Origin: Oscillospiraceae bacterium
GTDB lineage: Bacteria; Bacillota_A; Clostridia; Oscillospirales; Ruminococcaceae
Assembly (NCBI GenBank): GCA_018109965.1
Contig: JAGBFE010000074.1
Location: forward strand, 1-10,669
Direction of reading: 5' to 3'
DNA: 10,669 nucleotides
The position numbers and the translations under genes are program-made. Below the pieces are notes generated by a model, which was not told the origin of the DNA, made no database searches, and saw only the letters and a list, made by a program, of their open reading frames with translations. Of the stretch, positions 5,860-10,669 are shown piece by piece; the first letter of the stretch is position 1, and every line of letters starts with the position of its first letter.

Positions 5860-6693
5860 ATGAAAAAATCTAAAAAGTCAATTGCATTGTCTTATATAAT
5901 TCTTATCGTTGCAGCAGTAGTAGTTCTCGCACCTTTCTTCTGGATGCTCGTTTCATCCTTTAAAAGCCAGAGAGACTTGTTTGCATATCCACCTAAGTTT
6001 TTCCCAACAGTTTGGAAATTTGAGAACTATCTGAAAGTTCTTGAATCCGGCAGCATCACATTTTTTGAAATGTTCTTCAACTCCATGAAAATCACAATTC
6101 CTGTGCTGGTTGGTAACATTATCTTCTCATCCCTTGCTGCTTACGCATTTTCAAGAATCAAATTCCCATTCAAGAATTTTATCTTTATGCTGTTCATGTC
6201 ATCATTGATGATTCCAAGTGCAGTTACAATGATTCCTAAATTCCTGATGTTCTCCAAACTCAATCTCGTTGACACCTATTGGCCACTTATCCTGCCATCA
6301 GTATTCGGTACAACATTCTCCATCTTCCTGCTGAAACAGTTCTTTGTAACTATTCCGGTAGAACTTGAAGAAGCTGCTGTTGTTGACGGCTGTGGCAAGT
6401 TCAGAATCTGGAGCACAATTATGCTTCCACTTTCCAAACCAATTATTGCAACACTTGCAGTATTCCAGTTCCAGTGGTCCTACAACGACTTTATGGGTCC
6501 GCTCATCTACCTCAACAGTGCTAAGAAATTTACTGTACAGCTTGGTCTTGCAGCTTTCAGAAGCTCCTTTACAACAAGATACGACCTTATCATGGCAGGT
6601 TCCATGATGGCTCTTATCCCTGTTCTTATCATCTATGCATTCGGACAGAAATATATTGTTAAAGGTATTGCATTGTCTGGTATCAAAGGCTAA
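5860..6693 (+). CDS. Sugar ABC importer permease 2 (CUT1, AraQ/MsmG/UgpE-like)
   Basis: A 277-residue inner-membrane subunit. The first membrane segment (~8-31, ending APFFWMLVSSFK) is the usual opening of MsmG/UgpE-type permeases. Further segments lie near 77-97, 106-126, 141-160, 194-215 and 244-265. The coupling loop is at 170-194 (EEAAVVDGCGK, IMLPLSKP). I start at ATG 5860; a start at 5746 would lie deep inside permease 1 and add a Cys/Tyr-rich stretch unlike any permease. The best ribosome site, AAAGGAG (5841-5847), sits 12 bases from the ATG, longer than ideal, so translation may be coupled to permease 1, which ends at 5839. The length is close to B. subtilis AraQ (about 281). Confidence 0.93.
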   Translation: MKKSKKSIALSYIILIVAAVVVLAPFFWMLVSSFKSQRDLFAYPPKFFPTVWKFENYLKVLESGSITFFEMFFNSMKITIPVLVGNIIFSSLAAYAFSRIKFPFKNFIFMLFMSSLMIPSAVTMIPKFLMFSKLNLVDTYWPLILPSVFGTTFSIFLLKQFFVTIPVELEEAAVVDGCGKFRIWSTIMLPLSKPIIATLAVFQFQWSYNDFMGPLIYLNSAKKFTVQLGLAAFRSSFTTRYDLIMAGSMMALIPVLIIYAFGQKYIVKGIALSGIKG

Positions 6694-6725
6694 AAAATTT
6701 TTCTAAATGACTTAGGAGGTTTCAA

Positions 6726-7841
6726 ATGGCAAAAGTTTCTTTAAGAAATATTGTTAAAGAATATCCAGGTAATGACAACGTTCAGGCTGTTAAAAACTTT
6801 AACCTGGAAATTGAAGATAAAGAATTTATTATCCTTGTTGGTCCTTCCGGTTGTGGTAAATCCACAACACTCCGTATGATTGCAGGTCTCGAAGAAATCA
6901 CAAGCGGTGAACTTATCATCGATGACAAACTCTGCAACGAAGTTGAACCAAAAGACAGAGACATCGCAATGGTTTTCCAGAACTATGCTCTCTATCCACA
7001 TATGACAGTTTACAAAAACATCGCTTTCGGCTTGCAGCTGCGCAAAATGCCAAAAGACGAAATCGACAAACGCGTGCACGAAGCAGCAAAAATCCTTGAA
7101 ATTGAACACCTTTTGGAAAGAAAACCAAAAGCTCTTTCCGGTGGTCAGAGACAGCGTGTTGCTCTTGGCCGTGCTATGGTTAGAAACCCTAAGGTTTTCC
7201 TTTTGGACGAACCTCTTTCCAACCTTGACGCTAAACTGCGTAACTCCATGAGAACAGAAATTACAAAGCTTCACAAAAAACTGGGCACAACATTTATCTA
7301 TGTTACACATGACCAGACAGAAGCTATGACAATGGGTGACAGAATCGTTGTTATGAAAGACGGCGTTATCCAGCAGACAGATACACCACAGAACCTTTAC
7401 AACTATCCAACAAACCTGTTTGTTGCAGGCTTTATCGGTGCGCCACAGATGAACTTTACTGACGGTACACTGGTAGAAAAAGACGGCAAACTTGTTATCG
7501 ATGTTGAAGGCAACTACACAGTTGAAGTTCCTGCAGAAAAAGCAGAAAACTCCAATCTGAGAGACTACATCGGCAAAACAGTTGTATTTGGTGTTCGTCC
7601 TGAAGATATCAAAATTTCTGAACTCGAAAACTATGCAGGTGCAACAACAAAAGCTAACGTTGACCTGACAGAACTTATGGGCAGCGAAACTTATGTTTAT
7701 CTTGACTGCTTCGGCAAAAAACTTATCTGCCGTGCAGCACCTGACCTCTATATCAAAGAAGATACAGAAATCGAAATCGGTTTCAACACAAAGAAACTGC
7801 ATATCTTTGATAAAGAAACAAAATCTGCTATCTGCCACTAA
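6726..7841 (+). CDS. msmX: Sugar ABC importer ATPase, MsmX/MsmK/UgpC-type
   Basis: A 371-residue ATP-binding subunit that powers CUT1 importers. In order: Walker A GPSGCGKST (39-47), Q-loop Gln85 (MVFQNYALYPHMTV), signature LSGGQRQRVALGRA (137-150), Walker B VFLLDEP (157-163) with Glu162, D-loop SNLD (165-168), and H-loop His195 (VTHDQTEA). The C-terminal regulatory TOBE region follows from ~240 to 371, with the family motif FGVRPEDI (288-295). All catalytic residues are present, so it should be active. A TTAGGAGG site precedes the ATG. In many Bacillota one unlinked MsmX serves several importers, including AraNPQ; here it is the last gene of the importer operon, so it may be dedicated or also supply other permeases. 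The symbol follows the family; orthology was not tested. Confidence 0.93.
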   Translation: MAKVSLRNIVKEYPGNDNVQAVKNFNLEIEDKEFIILVGPSGCGKSTTLRMIAGLEEITSGELIIDDKLCNEVEPKDRDIAMVFQNYALYPHMTVYKNIAFGLQLRKMPKDEIDKRVHEAAKILEIEHLLERKPKALSGGQRQRVALGRAMVRNPKVFLLDEPLSNLDAKLRNSMRTEITKLHKKLGTTFIYVTHDQTEAMTMGDRIVVMKDGVIQQTDTPQNLYNYPTNLFVAGFIGAPQMNFTDGTLVEKDGKLVIDVEGNYTVEVPAEKAENSNLRDYIGKTVVFGVRPEDIKISELENYAGATTKANVDLTELMGSETYVYLDCFGKKLICRAAPDLYIKEDTEIEIGFNTKKLHIFDKETKSAICH

Positions 7842-7856
7842 TATATGGTATACAGC

Positions 7857-7889
7857 AAAAGGCTTGGGCAATGCCCAAGCCTTTTTTGT
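7857..7889 (+). terminator. Rho-independent terminator of the importer operon
   Basis: GGCTTGGGC (7861-7869) pairs perfectly with GCCCAAGCC (7873-7881) around a 3-base loop, extended by four A-T pairs into a TTTTTT run. It lies 15 bases after the ATPase stop codon. The leading AAAA gives it a weaker U-tail on the other strand, so it might also help end the convergent DUF3784 transcript. Confidence 0.92.
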
Positions 7890-7991
7890 TTGTACCGCTA
7901 TTATATATCCGCTTATCTGTAAAAAGTGATAAACCACAAGCTTATACAATGGTTTTGGATATATTAAAAATCAATGTTGTTATATTTGCAG

Positions 7992-8315
7992 TCAGTCACC
8001 AAACATACCGCCGTTATACTTTTTCTGCACTTTATAAATGCATACAAAACCTGCAATTATTGCTGCAAACAAAACTACAGTTGCAGTCAAAGCAATTGCA
8101 TCAGATTCGCCCAAAAGTGCTGTAATACCGCTTAAAAATATACCTGCAGCCATAACTGCAAGGGCTTTGCCCATTGCTTTTCCGTAACCTTTTTTATCGG
8201 TTACCTTTGTCTGATGATAATCATGGATAAGTTCTGTTTTACCTTTGTATATCAGAACAGCCAAAACAAGCATAATAAATGCAACAGGAATAGTTATAAC
8301 AGAAAACAGCAGCAT
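7992..8315 (-). CDS. Small DUF3784-type membrane protein
   Basis: A 107-residue protein of unknown function. An N-terminal membrane segment (1-22, LLFSVITIPVAFIMLVLAVLIYKGK) is followed by a polar loop (23-47) with the DUF3784-like pattern KGKTELIHDYHQTKVTDKK then YGKAMGKAL. Two further hydrophobic segments lie near 48-66 and 74-95, and a basic end (KVQKKYNGG) closes the protein. I start at ATG 8315, preceded by AAGAGGTGAT at ideal spacing. A start at 8399 would begin inside the gene's own -35 box. It faces the importer operon across a shared terminator region and has its own promoter. It appears to be a passenger rather than part of the sugar system. Confidence 0.75.
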   Translation of the reverse strand: MLLFSVITIPVAFIMLVLAVLIYKGKTELIHDYHQTKVTDKKGYGKAMGKALAVMAAGIFLSGITALLGESDAIALTATVVLFAAIIAGFVCIYKVQKKYNGGMFGD

Positions 8316-8370
8316 TGTATCACCTCTTAAAATAATTGATTTTATTATTAAATAATATATGTTTTTATTT

Positions 8371-8399
8371 ATTATATCACAACAGTTGTGTAAAATCAA
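8371..8399 (-). promoter_or_regulatory. Promoter of the DUF3784 gene
   Basis: On the minus strand TTGATT (8399-8394), a 17-base spacer and a perfect TATAAT (8376-8371) are present. The leader is about 50 nt and ends in a good ribosome site before ATG 8315. Confidence 0.7.
8378..8390. promoter_or_regulatory. Palindrome CACAACAGTTGTG in the promoter spacer, candidate operator
   Basis: Perfect 6-base arms flank one central base. The palindrome lies between the -35 and -10 boxes of the DUF3784 promoter, where a bound repressor would block polymerase. The regulator is unknown. Confidence 0.45.
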
Positions 8400-8414
8400 A
8401 TATCACAGCATATC

Positions 8415-8486
8415 AGCAACATCCCAATAAAAAATATAAGTAACCCGCCAAAATTAGCAACACCCCAATAAAAAATATAAATACCC
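8415..8486. repeat. Two direct copies of a ~31-base AT-rich repeat
   Basis: Copy 1 (8415-8446) and copy 2 (8456-8486) share AGCAACA, one T/C difference, CCCAATAAAAAATATAA and a TACCC-like end. Copy 2 runs into the left arm of the large hairpin at 8482-8517. On the minus strand each copy has the form GGGT, then a U-rich tract, like the tail of a terminator. Copy 1 therefore may be a decayed duplicate of the terminator tail. Confidence 0.65.
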
Positions 8487-8524
8487 GACAACACACTTTG
8501 CGGTGTGTTGTCGGGTACATTTTT
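8482..8524. terminator. 15-bp perfect hairpin, probable bidirectional terminator of GH31
   Basis: TACCCGACAACACAC (8482-8496) pairs exactly with 8503-8517 around a 6-base loop. A T5 run follows on the plus strand (8520-8524) and a U-rich tract follows on the minus strand (below 8482). It lies about 90 bases after the GH31 stop codon. The stem is unusually long and perfect, so it could also be a dispersed palindromic repeat. Confidence 0.7.
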
Positions 8525-8536
8525 GCCTGTCAGTAT

Positions 8537-8553
8537 CACAGCAGATTGCTGTG
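8537..8553. repeat. Short perfect hairpin CACAGCA/TGCTGTG
   Basis: A 7-bp stem with a GAT loop lies between the GH31 stop and the large hairpin. It has no U-run, so it is not a terminator alone; it may protect the 3' end of the GH31 message. The rest of 8316-8603 outside the listed elements shows nothing coding. Confidence 0.4.
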
Positions 8554-8603
8554 GCGTTCTGTTTTTCATTATTTAAATATTAACATCTGATATTTAAAAC
8601 AGC

Positions 8604-10652
8604 CTATTCAAGTCCGTTTTCCTTTGCAGCATTAAGAATAACACTGCTGTCAAAGCCGTCCTTGCAGAAAAGCGGAATCTGACTGAGCGGTGCTGACACT
8701 GTCACCCACTGGCCACCGTCATATTTCTGCTGTGTCCACACATCTGTCCACACATCGCCTTTTGGCAGATAAACTTTTCTTTCACGCTGTTTGTAGTCGG
8801 TAACAGGACACACAAGAATTTTATCGCCAAACAGATAGCTGTCCTCCACATTCCAGCAGTTTTCATCCTGCGGATATTCATAGAACAGCGGACGCATTAC
8901 AGGGTCGCCATTTTCGTGTGCCTGTGTCATAACCTCTTTGATATACGGTTTGAGTGCCTCACGCACAAAGAGATATGGCTTAAGCAGATTGTAAACCTCT
9001 TCCTCATAGCTCCATACTTCGTTTGGTGCACCTGTGCCACAGCATCCGCCGCCGATAAGGTCGGTACCAGGGGTAAACGGCAGACGATTGCCGTGCAGCC
9101 TCATTACAGGGCAGAATGTGCCGTACTGGAACCAGCGCACCAGCAGTTCGTGGAATTCAGGGTCATCAACGTGACCGCCCGAGAAACCGCCTATATCGGT
9201 TGTCCACCACGGAATACCACTGATTGCCATACTCAAACCTGCACAAATCTGCTGTTTGAAGCTTTCAAAGCTGGAATGTATATCCCCCGACCATACAAGT
9301 GTGCCGTATTTCTGTGCACCTGCCCAGGCACATCGGATAAGGTTGAGAATTTCTGTTTCACCTTCTGCTTTTCTGCCTTCGTAGAACCCCTGGGCATAGC
9401 AGTTAGGATAGATATTGCCCACCTGTGTGTTTGGTCCAAGGTAGTAGCGGTAGTTTTCAAAATCATATACCTGATATTCAGGTTCAGCTTCGTCCAGCCA
9501 GAATATTTTTATGCCTTTATCGTAATAATTTTTCTTTGCTTTTTCCCATACAAATCGGCGTGCACCCGGGTGTGTGGTGTCGTAAGGCATACTGTGTCCG
9601 CGCTGACTCAAAGCTATCTGCAGGCCTTTTTCCGAGCGCACAAGATAACCTCTTTCGTTCATTTCCGGATAGTTTTCGCTCTTGTCTTCCACAAATGGCC
9701 AGATGGAAATAACAGGCTCGATACCCATATCCTTAAACTCTTTCAGCATACTGTCAGGGTCAGGCCAGTATTTTTCATCAAAGCGGAAGTCACCCAAAAA
9801 TGGCCAGTGGAAATAGTCAATAACAATAACATCTATCGGCAAATTGCGTTTTTTGTATTCACGGGCAACCGACAGAATTTCTTCCTGTGTGCGGTAACGC
9901 AGCTTGCACTGCCAGAACCCCATTGCATATTCAGGCATCATTGGTGTTTTGCCTGTAACGTCTGCATACTGCTGTTCAATTTCCTTTGGAGTATCTCCGC
10001 AGGTCACCCAATAGTCCATTGCTTTGGTTGAGCGGGCATTCCATGTGGTCATATTTTTGCCAAATACCACACGGCCTATTGCCGGGTTGTTCCACAAAAA
10101 ACCATAGCCTTTTGATGAAATATAAAATGGTACAGAAGCCTGGGAATTGCGGTGTGCCAACTCTATATCACAGCCTTTAAGGTCCATAATTGCCTGCTGA
10201 TACTGTCCCATACCGTAGATTTTTTCATCATTTGGCTCAAAGCGCACTGTAAGGGAATAGTCGCCGTCGACAATAGGTTTCAGCTCCCTGCCCCATATCA
10301 TAAGGGATGAGTCATACTGTTTTTTGCTCACCTTGTCATCACGCCAATATTCCTTGAGCATAACTTCGCCCTTGTCATTGGTAACAGTCAGCTTGCCGAA
10401 TTTATTTACTGTTGCGGTTATTTTACCATTGGTCAGCTGCGCAGACACAACCGTTTCCCTGCCGTCAATAACCATTTCGTCATATTCAACACAGGACAAA
10501 ACTTCTTCTGTATCAATCAGTGCCCAGTTTTCTGCAGGAATATCCTCACTTCTCACAGCCTGCACCCTTATTCCGTTTTTGCCCCAAGGTCTTATTGTCA
10601 GCCATTCGCCTTCTCTGCAAAAGCGTATGGAATTGAATGATTTTACAAACAT
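8604..10652 (-). CDS. GH31 alpha-glycosidase, probably alpha-xylosidase-like
   Basis: A complete 682-residue retaining alpha-glycosidase. Residues ~1-235 form the N-terminal beta domain, including the GH31 substrate-lid segment (YGMGQYQQ, 146-152). The barrel follows from ~240: MGFWQCKLRYRT (244-255), PIDVIVIDYFHW (272-283), and WLDEAEPE (385-392) with Asp387 the expected nucleophile. Then VWSGDIHSSF (453-462) carries Asp457 as expected acid/base, followed by WWTTDIGGF (482-490) and RLHGNR (518-523). Small beta domains close it. The WLD-x-xEPE nucleophile motif is shared with xyloglucan-type alpha-xylosidases such as those of Cellvibrio and Bacteroides, and unlike the KTDFGE of YicI; substrate remains unproven. 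A Gly/Cys-rich insert (GGGCCGTGA, 534-542) stands out. There is no signal peptide, so it is probably cytoplasmic. The start at 10652 has AAAGGGGAT five bases upstream. Any upstream promoter or partner gene is outside the window. Confidence 0.9.
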   Translation of the reverse strand: MFVKSFNSIRFCREGEWLTIRPWGKNGIRVQAVRSEDIPAENWALIDTEEVLSCVEYDEMVIDGRETVVSAQLTNGKITATVNKFGKLTVTNDKGEVMLKEYWRDDKVSKKQYDSSLMIWGRELKPIVDGDYSLTVRFEPNDEKIYGMGQYQQAIMDLKGCDIELAHRNSQASVPFYISSKGYGFLWNNPAIGRVVFGKNMTTWNARSTKAMDYWVTCGDTPKEIEQQYADVTGKTPMMPEYAMGFWQCKLRYRTQEEILSVAREYKKRNLPIDVIVIDYFHWPFLGDFRFDEKYWPDPDSMLKEFKDMGIEPVISIWPFVEDKSENYPEMNERGYLVRSEKGLQIALSQRGHSMPYDTTHPGARRFVWEKAKKNYYDKGIKIFWLDEAEPEYQVYDFENYRYYLGPNTQVGNIYPNCYAQGFYEGRKAEGETEILNLIRCAWAGAQKYGTLVWSGDIHSSFESFKQQICAGLSMAISGIPWWTTDIGGFSGGHVDDPEFHELLVRWFQYGTFCPVMRLHGNRLPFTPGTDLIGGGCCGTGAPNEVWSYEEEVYNLLKPYLFVREALKPYIKEVMTQAHENGDPVMRPLFYEYPQDENCWNVEDSYLFGDKILVCPVTDYKQRERKVYLPKGDVWTDVWTQQKYDGGQWVTVSAPLSQIPLFCKDGFDSSVILNAAKENGLE

Positions 10653-10669
10653 AGTTATCCCCTTTCGCA

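Noticed and set aside
6741..7949. A 402-codon open frame antisense to the ATPase gene
   Set aside because: It is rich in Cys, Phe and Asn with no recognisable domain, and mirrors a gene with all ABC motifs. It is a product of codon bias on the opposite strand.
8316..8399. Longer start for the DUF3784 protein
   Set aside because: The extension overlaps the probable promoter and leader and has no ribosome site; ATG 8315 has an ideal one.
8415..8486. A CRISPR array in the direct repeats before GH31
   Set aside because: There are only two copies, they differ from each other, they are AT-rich and the gap is about 9 bases, too short for a spacer.
8916..10031. A 371-codon open frame antisense to the GH31 gene
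   Set aside because: Its composition is Cys- and Phe-rich, it has no ribosome site of note, and the minus strand carries an intact GH31 with both catalytic Asp residues.

Overview
The window looks like a chromosomal carbohydrate-use locus of a low-to-moderate GC member of the Bacillota, most likely class Clostridia (a gut or rumen plant-fibre degrader). The grounds are AT-rich spacers, strong GGAGG-type ribosome binding sites, sigma-A type promoters, a lipoprotein signal peptide with an L-V-A-C lipobox, and an AraR regulator closely resembling that of Bacillus subtilis. No rRNA, tRNA, phage, transposase or CRISPR array was seen.

Layout. Positions 1-810 (minus) hold the N-terminal 270 codons of a DUF1680/GH127-type beta-L-arabinofuranosidase that starts at GTG and runs off the left edge. 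It has a near-perfect promoter and a structured leader of about 100 nt. Next come araR (1052-2128, minus) with its own terminator and a YesL/DUF624 membrane protein (2222-3019, minus). A 502-bp AT-rich divergent control region follows (3020-3521). Rightward from it runs a complete CUT1 sugar ABC importer: lipoprotein binding protein (3522-4835), a strong intercistronic hairpin, two permeases (4907-5839 and 5860-6693), an MsmX/UgpC-type ATPase (6726-7841) and a strong terminator. The right part holds a small DUF3784 membrane protein (7992-8315, minus), a 200-bp non-coding patch with direct repeats and a 15-bp perfect hairpin, and a complete GH31 alpha-glycosidase, probably alpha-xylosidase-like (8604-10652, minus).

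How it fits together. The importer brings in oligosaccharides. Both glycosidases lack a secretion signal and probably act on them in the cytoplasm: GH127 would release L-arabinose and GH31 an alpha-linked sugar, perhaps xylose. AraR would sense the released arabinose and relieve repression. The order and lengths of the binding protein and two permeases match B. subtilis AraN-AraP-AraQ, but here a dedicated ATPase is encoded in the same operon. The arabinose kinase and isomerase genes are not in the window.

Most unusual points: a cytoplasmic GH127 carrying two Ig-like domains at its N-terminus; a GH127 mRNA leader in which one segment can pair with either of two downstream copies of the same sequence; an AGTTGTAY(G) motif recurring upstream of araR, the importer and GH127; and the repeat and hairpin patch before GH31. 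None proves a new system, but together they suggest an arabinose regulon with a local operator variant and a possible RNA-level control.
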